Shown one piece after another: positions 1 through 11,848 of a DNA stretch of 64,000 nucleotides (position 1 is its first letter; every line of letters starts with the position of its first letter). The stretch spans positions 29,724,179 to 29,788,178 of the forward strand of contig CATIUR010000005.1 in assembly GCA_949592205.1 (NCBI GenBank), written 5' to 3'. Origin of the DNA: Helichrysum umbraculigerum (lineage: Eukaryota > Streptophyta > Magnoliopsida > Asterales > Asteraceae). A model generated the notes under the pieces. That model was given only the letters and a program-made list of their open reading frames with translations. It did no database searches and had not been told where the DNA came from. The position numbers and the translations under genes were made by a program.

Positions 1-434
1 AAGTTTTGTGAGAGGCACGGTTTTCACACAAACTTATTTATAAGCTTTTCATGTAAAAATTTAATTCAACAATTTTTTATACCACGTTGTCACATATTCA
101 ATAATGATTTAATTCAACCCTCTATCTTAAATTTCAATTTTCACTTCTTTTTTTTTTTCCACAATTTGATATCAAATCGTAGTTTGCGCTTACTCATAGC
201 CCACAACTCACTTTTTGTCTTCATCCTTTTTAAGTTTTACCCACTATTTATTCTTCATCCACAGTTTAACCAATTTTTATATTACTGTATTGTTAAGAAA
301 ATCGATAATCAATAGGCTTAGTGACAATTTTAGTTTTCACATTATCGGAACATTATGAACCAATAAGCAATTTATAAACATAACTTGACATGAACACTTA
401 GATAAAACGGGCTAGTGCAACCCAATTTACAAAG
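1..434. other. Left flank, no feature seen
   Basis: AT-rich sequence outside the MULE. I see no credible ORF, RNA gene or repeat. The last nine bases (TTTACAAAG) match the nine bases after the right end of the MULE (TTTAAATAA) at only 6 of 9 positions, so a clean target-site duplication is not supported. Confidence 0.6.
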
Positions 435-3124
435 GGGAAATTAAAAAAAATACCATTTTTTTTTTAAGTATATATGGATTTGCCATCCCGAAAAAAAAAT
501 TGACGATATACCACACGAAATCGCAAAGCGCAAATTTGCGATTTGCCTCCAGCGTCTTGCTTTTGCGACCCGTTCACCGAGCGAGCCGTGGCCTGGATGT
601 ACGTGCGGAGGTAAATCGCAAAGCGCAAGTTTGCCATTTGCGATTTGCCTATGCCGCATATTGTGCCAACGCCGAGTCGTGAACGAGCCGTGTTGCCGTG
701 TACGTGAACGAGTCGCAAATCGCAAAGGGCAAGCTTGCGATTTGCGATTTACCTCCGGCACTCGATTAAAAAAAAAAAAAAAGCTTTTTAAGCCTAATTC
801 GTTCCTCATTCTTACACACCCTTCCCCGCCACACCCCACCCCGACCACACCACCCCTACCACCCTTATACCCAACCACCATCGCAAATCGCAAGATCCGT
901 TTGCGATCTACGAATCCGTCACTCCACCCCTCCGCCGCACCCCAGCCCGCCGTCGTTTCCCCATCCTCCGCCACCACCACCCTCGACAGCGCACGACCAC
1001 CACCACCATACGTCCGGCACTACCACCCTCAGCCACACCACCACCACCGACCTTCGTCCGTATATCACCGCCACCACCCTCAGCCACATATACATACATC
1101 CAAACAACCGGGTTTGAAACCAAACCCGGCAACGCACCACCGCCACCACTCACCGCCTCCATTTAGTCCGTGAAGATGTCCGATTCTCAGGTATGCCATT
1201 GCGTAGCTGTTTTGCTATTATGGTTTTTGTATGTACCGCGTTTGAATCGTTTTTATGCTATAAAATGTGTGTGCACACAACGTGCTCGATGAAATGCCAC
1301 AATGAAAAGTAACATCATTTTTTGATAATTTGGTCCTCTAGGTTCTACCACTATAGGTTAATGTTGTAGTCGTTAATCTTATATGTATGTATATTTGTAA
1401 AAGTATGTATGTATATGTATGTATTAATGTGTATTAATGTATGTATATGTATGTATATGTAGTCGTTAATCTTATATATTCGTTAATCTATTAATGTATT
1501 AATGTGTATTAATGTGTACTAATTCAATTCTCGATACAAAATCATACCGAAAGTTTATGAATTTAGGAAAGTGAACAAACCTTGTGGCTAGTTGTAGTTT
1601 GGTTTGAGTGTTAATCTCTCTCAAAGTTTCGAACTTTTAGACTTCTTTATTTGTAAACTACTAATACATCTTTTTTTGCTTATAAACAATGTTGTACATT
1701 TATATTATGGGAAAAACTTATCACCTATAAAATATAGAATTTTTAAATTATACGTTTGATGGTTGCAATTTCTTATAAGTAGCTAAAAAATTGGGATAGA
1801 AAGATAATTAATGTAATGTAATCAAATATGGGAAGATACAATAAAGAAATAGAAAAATGTAAAGATAAAAAGATAAAAAGAAGAAAAAAAGAAGAAAAAA
1901 AGAAAGTGAAATAGAAAGTGGTGTAAGAGCTTTTATAAGAAATTTTTTTACTCCAATGACAAAACGCTTTACATCTATATAAAATAATTATAAAGTACAA
2001 ATTTAATAAAGAAAAAGATAGTAAAGCTTTACATTTTTCAAAGTCTTTCACTCTCTTACCTTACTAATTTAGTCATTTTTCATAGTTTTATATATACATA
2101 AAGTTTTTTTTCGTTGGAGTAAAAACTTTTCTTGAAAAACCTCTTACACCTATTTTTTAAACCTATTTTTTTAAAGTTTTTAAAAACACTTTACAAAACC
2201 TATTGGTGTGGATGATCTAATTGTCAGCCTAACAAAGTAACAATAGAATAGGTTAGGTATGTTTATGTATTACTATATACTATCATATATATGATTGGTG
2301 CTTGCAAATAGCCATTTTTAAATGCTTATTGATGAGGTTATTTTGGTTTGTTTATTTACTTTAATTTATATAGATGAGAGGTGGCAAGTGGGTGGGTTGA
2401 TTTACGACATTTTATTCATTAAAAACACATTTTGTGAGTCTTAATTTGCAACTTATTGATGATTCTTAATTAATGTGTTGAAATTTATAACCATTTGATT
2501 GACAACTCTGTTCTATCACCACCGAACCAAGCAAAAACATTTAAGAAGTTGGAATGCAATTTTATACAGGTTACGGAGTACTTAATAATTGTTGAAATTC
2601 TGATGACTTGATAAGCTAATATATTAGCTGGTTTATCCGTTTTTAAGAAAGGACATTTCCAATTTTTTATAAAAATTCTTTTATGGTTTCCAATTATATA
2701 TATTAGATTATAAATGTTTTAAGAAAGGACATTTCCAATTTACCGTTTAGTTAATACAACATCTAATACACATAGTATATCTATATCTATACTACTTAAT
2801 AATTTTGATCAAAAGTCATACGTACATACATCAAGTTATCTAAGTAAATATGTTTGATTTCACTAAAGCTATAGTTTTATTGCCTGTTATTAAGTTATCC
2901 CTGTTATTAATAATGAAATTTGTTTGCTTGATTGATTATTTTGCAGGACATTTTTAGTGCAAAACTGACTTTGAAAAGCCAGCTGACTATTATTACCCAT
3001 ATTAGGTCCGCGTTGACAGAAGATCAAAAAAAGATATTTAGAGATCATTGTTTTGGGCATTGGTTGGATGCGAAGGCTCTGGAAAATGACCCGGGTTTTG
3101 TACATCATATACTACAGTTTCGAC
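435..3124 (+). repeat. Left MULE TIR, outer part
   Basis: This is nearly identical to the reverse complement of 58097-61177; the differences I noticed are scattered substitutions and homopolymer-length changes. It holds subterminal palindromes (about 520-905), a pyrimidine-rich leader (about 790-1175), exon 1 of the protease gene (1176-1190), intron 1 (1191-2946) and the start of exon 2 (from 2947). LARD-1 interrupts it after 3124, and the TIR resumes at 11011. Confidence 0.92.
520..905. promoter_or_regulatory. Subterminal inverted-repeat cluster, left TIR
   Basis: Four clusters of the motif AAATCGCAAA and its complement face each other as short stem-loops at about 520-550, 612-650, 710-752 and 879-908. 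Subterminal repeats in MULEs commonly serve as transposase-binding or promoter sites; that role is an inference here. The same motif occurs 200-300 bp upstream of the other two MULE genes. Confidence 0.6.
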
Positions 3125-5168
3125 TGTAACATCCTCGAAATGGACCTAGTTGTTTTATATTATTTCTTGATTTAAATAAGTATTTAAATGAGTTTGGAAA
3201 TAATATTGTTTGAATTAGTTGAAATAATTGGAATAGGAATCGAATATTCCAATGTGATAAGTAAATTATTAATTGTTGTAAATTAATATAGTTGACGGTG
3301 CAATAAAATGTTTGGACTCGCAAATGGTTTTCGGGTTCCAAACAATAGATTGAGATGGGGTATTAAATTATACCCGTATATTTGAAGTCGGTTTGAGGAG
3401 CCGACTTATATATCACTTTCCTCTTTAGGAAAGTTTCATAAGAAACCTTCAAAATCACCAAAAACCCTTAGAAATCCAAATCAAAACCTAGAAAACAAAT
3501 TGAAAGTGAATTTGGAGCTGTGATTGATTCTAGTTTCATCCTAATCATTATCACAATTCAGTGTTCTTCAAATTGAGGTAAGTTTGAATTTAAATTAATT
3601 TGATTGAAATTGATGATTGGAAGAATTAGATGTTAGAAACATGTTATAAAGGTTTCATGATGATTATGTGAAGTTATTATGTGTTTATAACTGTTTGAAA
3701 TCGAGTTTTGGTGATTTGGTGATTAAAATCGCGAGTTAGGTTTTGATCAGGGCGCAGAGGGCTGGGACGAAGGGAGTACCCGGCGGGTACCTCCCTTACC
3801 CGGCGGGGATGAATGATGGTAGGGAAGCCGGCGGCTTCTGAGCCAAGCCGGCGGCTTGTGCAATATTGTGGGTACCCGGCGGGTACTGGTCTTACCCGGC
3901 GGGTAAGGCTGATTTCTAGCAAATTTTCAGAAATTTTGAGTTTGCAAATTTCAAAAGTGCATAAGTGTTTAGTAGTGATTTTTGCCACGGAAAAATTGAC
4001 AAATTGTCTTTAAACTCCGATTGGGCTGAAATTTACATGCTCACTCGAGAACGGCCCACTGATCAAAGCTATATACTATAGCCTAGTCAGTTTTTGGCCA
4101 TTCGGTGTCGTTTAGGGGTCGAAAATGGCATTTTACAGTTTTTGGACCTTATTTCGGGACTTTTTGATTTTGTTCCGAATTGAACTTTTGTTTGCTGTGA
4201 TCTTAGGGATCATTGGATTCATTTAATTATGTTATGATTGTGTAACGATATCAATTACCTATGTGTTATCAGTTGAGACAAGTTACTAACTCATTGTTTA
4301 TTGATTGTATTCTCAGATATGGAGAAGGCTCAGTAATATTAGACTTCTGAGCTTGCGGCTGAGGTGTCGGTGAGTGGATCTGTAACCTCAGTGTGATTTA
4401 GTTGTAATGATTTGATTTACAACAAGTAATTATAGTATTACTTTGATAGAATGTAATTGTTGAGATATCTTGCCATGATAGTTTGACTAGTTGCTTACTT
4501 GGCTGTTTGAGCTAGTATGTAAGATTCTGAGGTCAACTTGACTTGACAGTTGGACTTGGTTGTTATTGTAGACGACAGGAGATCTTGAAACTTGAAATGT
4601 TGGTTTGGAGATCTAGGTCGTGTGTGATTAACAACTGGTTATCGGTAATTCTGTATAGGCTAATACAGATGATTGATAAGAGTTCCTTGAGTACCAAACC
4701 GGTATTAGGGTATCTCAGGAGCCACCGATCCTCATGACGATTGATAATGATTGATTTGTGTTGCTTGACATTGATTGGATGTCGAGTGATTGATTGATTT
4801 TCTGTTTATTGTTATTTGATGTAAACAGATTGTTATGCTAGGTTGTACTGTTGCTTATATTTTCATTCACTTAGCTTTATGCTAACCCCACCTCAGTTCT
4901 TCCTGCAGGTTAAATAGATGGGACATATTGGGCAGGAGGTTGTTGGACTGGATGGAATGTTTGACAGGCTGTTACTCTGATGTTATCTTGATAACTAAAG
5001 AAGTGTTTTGAATTATATAACACCGAGTTTGTTAAAATGTTATGTATTTACTTTTGAAAAAGTTTATTGACATTTTATTTGACATTGATAGTAATGTTTT
5101 GAAATATATATACGCTTCCGAGTCGCAAATATTATATTAAATGTTTATAATTAACGAGGGGTGTTATA
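3125..5168 (+). repeat. LARD-1 5' LTR
   Basis: 2044 bp, TGTAACATCC to GTGTTATA. It contains a cluster of GC-rich inverted repeats (ACCCGGCGGGTA, AGCCGGCGGCTT) at about 3776-3906. Relative to the 3' LTR it has about five substitutions and 20 extra bases within that repeat cluster. Confidence 0.92.
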
Positions 5169-5171
5169 AGT

Positions 5172-5183
5172 TGGTATCAGAGC
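5172..5183 (+). promoter_or_regulatory. LARD-1 primer binding site
   Basis: TGGTATCAGAGC starts four bases after the 5' LTR; it is complementary to the 3' end of plant initiator tRNA-Met. Confidence 0.85.
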
Positions 5184-8100
5184 AATAGTTTGGGTGAATT
5201 GGACATGATAGGATGTTCAATCCTAAACTTTGATTGTGTTGAGTCAAACATTCCAGTGGGTGTGGGTTTAGTTGATGTATGATAAAGTAGTTAGTTGAAT
5301 ATGTACTAACCCTTAACAAGTTGTGAAGTTGTTGTTTGATTGCAGAAATAGAGGAATATGAGAACTTGATGGATATTCTCATTGATTCCTCAACATTCGT
5401 TGGCTTAAGATTGCCAGGTAATCTTTGATAAGCCTATGTTAATCTAAATTAACTTGAATTGTTTACTTTGTTATGATAAGTAAGCATTGTTGTGAAGTTA
5501 ATTGAGTCAGACTGATATGATTCCCCAGTTTTGAGTCAACTAATGATTGCTATATATTGACATAAAGATAGAATTACCAAATGAGATGCTCATTGTTGTG
5601 ATTATTTCTGATTGAATTGAGAATGCAGAAATGTGTTTAAGTAAGTAGACAAAGAGTTGATTAGGGTTTAACAAGAGTGACGTTGGAACCTAAAAGTGTC
5701 TATATTGGTGAGACAAAATAATTGATAGTATTATATTAGTAAGGTGTGATTTAAATCCTTATTAATGAATATTGTGTCATTTGAATTGAAAATGACTGCT
5801 ATTTGAGAAAATATGTGTTTATGTGACTACATGATATGTTTTGATTATAGTTAAATAGTTGATCTAAACCAAGACTGATAGGTTTATGAGAAATGTAGAG
5901 TATGATAATGTTAAATTGATTGAGGAAGTGGTAGATCTTTCTGGTCAATTGTGAATTAATAGATGAAATGTTTTATAGTAACCTGATTGAGTAGGCTTGT
6001 TGTGACATTGATGCTTGATAGTATAGCATATGTCAAAGTGATGATAGTTAATTAAGATGTGTCCTGAATTTTGAAGTAAATAAGGACATTGTTAAGCATA
6101 AATGGTTGAATATGTAAGTAGTAAGCTGATTTTGAGTATGTATCAGCTGTTAGAAACTATTAAATGGATTTTGATTGATTTGAAATCATGAAGTATTTAA
6201 TATATATGAGATAAGAGTAAATCACATGGATAATTATAATGTAGAGTAGCCTGAGAATGGATTGTGAAGAACATAATCTTGCAACGCCTGATCACCGTTG
6301 TTATATTATGTTGTGTCACATGAACTTGTTGAGGCTACTTGGTATAAAAGAGATGTAATGTGATTTTGGAAATGGAGCATGATAGTATACTAAGTTGTTT
6401 AATAGTTGTTTTGATAAGAAAACAATCAGTTGATAGAACTGTGACCTTTAGACTGTAAAGGTGAGAGTGTAAATGATATACTTATCAGTGATAAAGGTTT
6501 TGATGATAAACCTAGATGACTAATTTGATTTTGTTGAAAATGTAGTTGTGACTGATTGTGTCAAATTGTCCATAGGTGGATTTGTATAGTGTTTAAATGA
6601 ATCACTATTTTGTATCTGACTTGTATGAAGCCAAAGCTGAGGTAGGTTGATATTGTCTTGCTTGAGGAATTCTAAGTATTATTGAATGTAATAATTTGAA
6701 ATGTATGTTTGAAAGTGAACATATAAGATGAAATGGTTTGTTGGGAGTTAATATTGATAGTGTATTAACTTTGAAAGTCAAACCATGAATAGAGAATTGT
6801 GTATAAAATAAATTGCTTGTGATTGGTTTGAGGATAGGTCAAACTTGAGAAAAGCAATCAGAGGATTTTATTGATTGATTGATTGAAATCAAGGTTGACA
6901 AGTAGTCAACTGTGTGTGTTGAAATAGTCTAACATAGATTGAAATGTTATGATTGTGGGGAATATGATTGAATTCCTAGATTGATTAAATTATGTTGAAA
7001 CGGGTCATTGAAGATCCAAAGGAGATAGATGAATTGTCTAAGTTTGTGAAACTTGGTTCATTACTTAAGGCTAGTATTAAGTAATTGAAATAGTGTTAAA
7101 TATAATTGAGTATTCAGTTAAGTAATATTTGATATTTGAACTGAATATGTGTTAAAGAATAATACAGATATAAAGTCATTGTTTGATATGACAGTTATAA
7201 TTTGCTAAGATATGTTAGAATAATTAAATCACATTGATTAGAATTGTGATAAGACAGTCCTACCAGTGTATGAGGCTTGTGATGACAGCCATGATTGGGT
7301 AAGAATGTGAGAAGCGAAATAATTGAAAGTTATTATTAATGATTGTGTAGGTTGATTTGTACCTCATGGTGAATTACTTAAGTATTGAAAGAATTGAATG
7401 GATTCTTTTGTTATTTGTTGATAGTATACAAGTAAAGTAAGTGATAAAGTGGTAAAGTGGGATTAGATCCAAATAAGGTATGATATGAAAGTATATCTGG
7501 AGCTGGATGGTGTTAAAGATTTAGTTGATCTTTGTTTGATAAATTGAGGAAATATGAATTGAATGATTTTTCATATTTTAAGAAATTGTATGTGTTAGAA
7601 AGTAAGGGAAACCTTGAGATTGATAAGTGATGATTGTATTCATTAAGCTTTTATTGTAAGTTTAAATTGAATTGTTTAAGTTATATACGAGCTGGTAAGT
7701 ATATAAGTGAAACATAGAGTTGTTGATTTTAATTGTTCCATGTCCTGTGGTATGGATATGAATTGATTAATAATATTGAAAAGGATTGATAAAGGCTCTA
7801 ATAGTTTGAATGGCCTAGTGTATAGAATGAAATGGAATTGATGTGTATATATCCATTTAAGAGAATACCTGAAGTTGTGTAGGTATGTATGTGTGATATA
7901 CATGATAATAAATGGCATGATAAGTTTTAATAGAATGAATTAAAATGTGCCATAAGATATGTGGAGGTCAGTTAATTGTGATTAACTTGATGTAGATTTT
8001 GTTAAAAATGTGTTAAGAAGTAGCACATTGTGATATTGTGATACTTAAGTTGTAGTATCATAATATTGATTAAGACTGACTTAGTTGCTATATTGATGGG

Positions 8101-8986
8101 ATGTAGTACTAAGTGATTATGTGATTATTGGATGTGTAAATTGTTGTTGTTGACAATTGATAGATTGTAATGAAAGGAGTTACAAGCAGAAATAAGTCAA
8201 TGTAGAGGTTGGTTGAATGTAGGTAATATTTGATTGTGGTACTATTGTTGATTGAGCAAAGTACTTGTTGATTGTAGTTTTACCTACTGAGTGTGACCTC
8301 TGCTTTGCTTATTAAAGTGATATGAATCTGGATTACTTCTAAGTAAAGGATTTCATATGATAGTGATAGTGATATGTGAATATGATAGGTTGTTCAAAAG
8401 AGTATAGGTATGAAACTTTTGGATGAAAAGTTGACCTAGATTTGAATTTCAGATCTTTGATGGTAGAGATTTAAGATTGTGATCTGTATATTAGATTGAT
8501 TGTTGATCGTGAGCTGAATTATATTTCAGTGTCGCTTGGTACATTGTGGTTTAATAAACACTGTTGTTGTGATATTGTTACTGCTGTTTTATTGTTACCA
8601 GTGATGAACAGTGAGAGTAGGTTAAAGATTTTAGCATGTTGCTAATTTCTGGTTGTGTAGACCTAGTAAGTGATGTTAGGTTTCACTTATTGTTGTTGGT
8701 TAAAGTGATAGGGTGCTTTAAACTTTTATCTGATTGGTGATAAAGGAATTAGATAGATGATTGGTTCCTATGAGATGTTGGATGGATGCACTGTATGTGT
8801 GCATAGGAAAAGATAGAAGCATGTACATTTGGATATGTGCATGTGGAAAGAATTCAAACAGTCTAAGTATAGTTGTAAGTTGCTATTGAGGACAAATGTA
8901 TGATAAGATGTATGTGATTATATCACATTAGTTAGATTGAATGAGGTTAGATTTCGGGGACGAAATCCCTTTAAGGGGGGGAGAGT
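5184..8986 (+). other. LARD-1 internal region, non-coding
   Basis: About 3.8 kb, AT-rich and dense in TGA/TAA in all frames. I find no gag, protease, RT, RNase H or integrase. Long stretches are nevertheless alignable to the LARD-2 interior (for example 6240-6470 with 30930-31160), so the sequence is conserved without coding. It ends with a short palindrome (ATTTCGGGGACGAAAT) and the purine tract AAGGGGGGGAGAG before the 3' LTR, a layout typical of Tekay-clade elements. Confidence 0.8.
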
Positions 8987-11010
8987 TGTAACATCCTCGA
9001 AATGGACCTAGTTGTTTTATATTATTTCTTGATTTAAATAAGTATTTAAATGAGTTTGGAAATAATATTGTTTGAATTAGTTGAAATAATTGGAATAGGA
9101 ATCGAATATTCCAATGTGATAAGTAAATTATTAATTGTTGTAAATTAATATAGTTGACGGTGCAATAAAATGTTTGGACTCGCAAATGATTTTCGGGTTC
9201 CAAACAATAGATTGAGATGGGGTATTAAATTATACCCGTATATTTGAAGTCGGTTTGAGGAGCCGACATATATATCACTTTCCTCTTTAGGAAAGTTTCA
9301 TAAGAAACCTTCAAAATCACCCAAAACCCTTAGAAATCCAAATCAAAACCTAGAAAACAAATTGAAAGTGAATTTGGAGCTGTGATTGATTCTAGTTTCA
9401 TCCTAATCATTATCACAATTCAGTGTTCTTCAAATTGAGGTAAGTTTGAATTTAAATTAATTTGATTGAAATTGATGATTGGAAGAATTAGATGTTAGAA
9501 ACATGTTATAAAGGTTTCATGATGATTATGTGAAGTTATTATGTGTTTATAACTGTTTGAAATCGAGTTTTGGTGATTTGGTGATTAAAATCGCGAGTTA
9601 GGTTTTGATCAGGGCGCAGAGGGCTGGGACGAAGGGAGTACCCGGCGGGTACCTCCCTTACCCGGCGGGGATGAATGATGGTAGGGAAGCCGGCGGCTTC
9701 TGAGCCAAGCCGGCGGCTTGTGCAATATTGTGGGTACCCGGCGGGTAAGGCTGATTTCTAGCAAATTTTCAGAAATTTTGAGTTTGCAAATTTCAAAAGT
9801 GCATAAGTGTTTAGTAGTGATTTTTGCCACGGAAAAATTGACAAATTGTCTTTAAACTCCGATTGGGCTGAAATTTACATGCTCACTCGAGAACGGCCCA
9901 CTGATCAAAGCTATATACTATAGCCTAGTCAGTTTTTGGCCATTCGGTGTCGTTTAGGGGTCGAAAATGGCATTTTACAGTTTTTGGACCTTATTTCGGG
10001 ACTTTTTGATTTTGTTCCGAATTGAACTTTTGTTTGCTGTGATCTTAGGGATCATTGGATTCATTTAATTATGTTATGATTGTGTAACGATATCAATTAC
10101 CTATGTGTTATCAGTTGAGACAAGTTACTAACTCATTGTTTATTGATTGTATTCTCAGATATGGAGAAGGCTCAGTAATATTAGACTTCTGAGCTTGCGG
10201 CTGAGGTGTCGGTGAGTGGATCTGTAACCTCAGTGTGATTTAGTTGTAATGATTTGATTTACAACAAGTAATTATAGTATTACTTTGATAGAATGTAATT
10301 GTTGAGATATCTTGCCATGATAGTTTGACTAGTTGCTTACTTGGCTGTTTGAGCTAGTATGTAAGATTCTGAGGTCAACTTGACTTGACAGTTGGACTTG
10401 GTTGTTATTGTAGACGACAGGAGATCTTGAAACTTGAAATGTTGGTTTGGAGATATAGGTCGTGTGTGATTAACAACTGGTTATCGGTAATTCTGTATAG
10501 GCTAATACAGATGATTGATAAGAGTTCCTTGAGTACCAAACCGGTATTAGGGTATCTCAGGAGCCACCGATCCTCATGACGATTGATAATGATTGATTTG
10601 TGTTGCTTGACATTGATTGGATGTCGAGTGATTGATTGATTTTCTGTTTATTGTTATTTGATGTAAACAGATTGTTATGCTAGGTTGTACTGTTGCTTAT
10701 ATTTTCATTCACTTAGCTTTATGCTAACCCCACCTCATTTCTTCCTGCAGGTTAAATAGATGGGACATATTGGGCAGGAGGTTGTTGGACTGGATGGAAT
10801 GTTTGACAGGCTGTTACTCTGATGTTATCTTGATAACTAAAGAAGTGTTTTGAATTATATAACACCGAGTTTGTTAAAATGTTATGTATTTACTTTTGAA
10901 AAAGTTTATTGACATTTTATTTGACATTGATAGTAATGTTTTGAAATATATATACGCTTCCGAGTCGCAAATATTATATTAAATGTTTATAATTAACGAG
11001 GGGTGTTATA
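8987..11010 (+). repeat. LARD-1 3' LTR
   Basis: 2024 bp. It is the same as the 5' LTR apart from a few substitutions and loss of one ACCCGGCGGGTA repeat interval near 9735-9750. It ends directly before the TCGAC target duplication. Confidence 0.92.
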
Positions 11011-11692
11011 TCGACGAACGGAGCGGCCAGGGCTAAAGCACCCTCGGGCGGAGGTGGATGAGTTGTGGTTTAGGGTAACCGATGACCATTTTATACGATT
11101 CGGTCGTAGGGAGTTTTGTTTGGTGACTGGTTTTCGGTTCGGTCCCAATGAAAGGATGGCAGATCATATTCCCAAAAATGTTCGAGAGAAGACCCCGGCA
11201 TTTAAAGAGCGGTTATTTCCGGATTTTTGCGATCGCAGCATACGTGTTTCAGACATTGAGAAGAAGTTTAGAGATAGAGGTTTGTTTAGTGGGCCCAGGA
11301 AATTGAGCGATGAGGATTGTGTGCGCGTGTGTATGCTCATGTTGATATATAAAGGTTTTTTTGGAAAGCAGGGTTCGCATATTGTTGAGGATGACTATAT
11401 GCATATGGTTGAGGATTTTGGTGTTTGTGACGGGTACCCTTGGGGTAATATTATTTGGGCCAGAACTTTTGAGCAGTTAGATAAGGGTTTGGAGACTCGG
11501 TTGACTCAAATCGGGATGCAGTACACGTTGAGTGGTTTTGGCTGGGCGTGTAAGGTAGCATTCCAATATTATTTATTATTGTTCAAAAAGTTTTTAATAT
11601 ATATGTATAATGTATATGTATATGTATGTATATATACATATGTATATGTACATTTACATACATTTACATATATATATACATATACATATATC

Positions 11693-11734
<42 letters not shown>

Positions 11735-11735
11735 G

Positions 11736-11788
<53 letters not shown>

Positions 11789-11848
11789 TGTAGATACATG
11801 TACGTATATGTACGTATATTTACATATGTATATGTACATTTACATACA
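11011..11848 (+). repeat. Left MULE TIR, inner part
   Basis: Continuation of the left TIR after LARD-1. It contains the rest of protease-gene exon 2 (to 11554) and the start of intron 2, ending in a (TA)n/(ACATAT)n microsatellite. It matches the complement of the right TIR through the sequence ending TTTACATACA at 11848. Beyond that the left side becomes transposase coding sequence (complement) and the right side stays intronic, so 11848 is the inner TIR boundary. Confidence 0.88.
11688..11792. repeat. (TA)n microsatellite near left TIR inner edge
   Basis: Long TA dinucleotide runs broken by short CATGTAGATATATG units, in the intron-2 part of the left TIR. The matching tract in the right TIR (about 54992-55600) is much longer. 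ORFs through it encode only Tyr-Ile repeats and are not genes. Confidence 0.9.

Larger units (their letters stand above)
3125..11010 (+). mobile_element. LARD-1: non-coding LTR retrotransposon
   Basis: Two direct LTRs (2044 and 2024 bp) enclose about 3.8 kb without gag or pol. The target duplication TCGAC is at 3120-3124 and 11011-11015, and the empty site is visible in the right TIR near 58505. A PBS complementary to initiator tRNA-Met (TGGTATCAGAGC) follows the 5' LTR, and a polypurine tract precedes the 3' LTR. The LTRs begin TGTAACATCCTC and end GGGGTGTTATA, as in the Tekay element of this window, which suggests mobilisation in trans by that family (inference). Size and lack of coding capacity fit the LARD class. 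Confidence 0.9.
1176..11554 (+). pseudogene. 5' fragment of DUF1985/Ulp1 gene in the left TIR, split by LARD-1
   Basis: Duplicate of the first two exons of the protease-like gene. Exon 1 is 1176-1190 (MSDSQ, then a GTATGC donor). Exon 2 runs 2947-3124 and resumes at 11016 after LARD-1, ending at a GTAGCA donor after 11554; an acceptor TTGCAG precedes it. Exon 2 without the insertion is 717 nt, exactly 239 codons, and stays open. It includes the DUF1985-type stretch DELWFRVTDDHFIRFGRREF. This copy keeps seven A's in the run at 3025-3032, where the right TIR copy has six and shifts frame. No downstream exons follow: after part of intron 2 the sequence enters the antisense strand of the transposase. 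It is therefore a dead-end copy created with the TIR. Confidence 0.85.

Noticed and set aside
441..1173. Several ORFs of 60-180 codons in the TIR, Pro/His- or Gly/Val-rich
   Set aside because: They overlap on both strands, arise from the CCACCA-rich leader and recur in the other TIR only because it is a copy.
4543..4737. 64-codon ORF present in both LARD-1 LTRs (also 10385-10579)
   Set aside because: Its repetition follows from LTR identity; it is not kept in LARD-2.
5164..5382. 72-codon ORF on the minus strand at the LARD-1 PBS
   Set aside because: It overlaps the PBS and has no counterpart frame in LARD-2.
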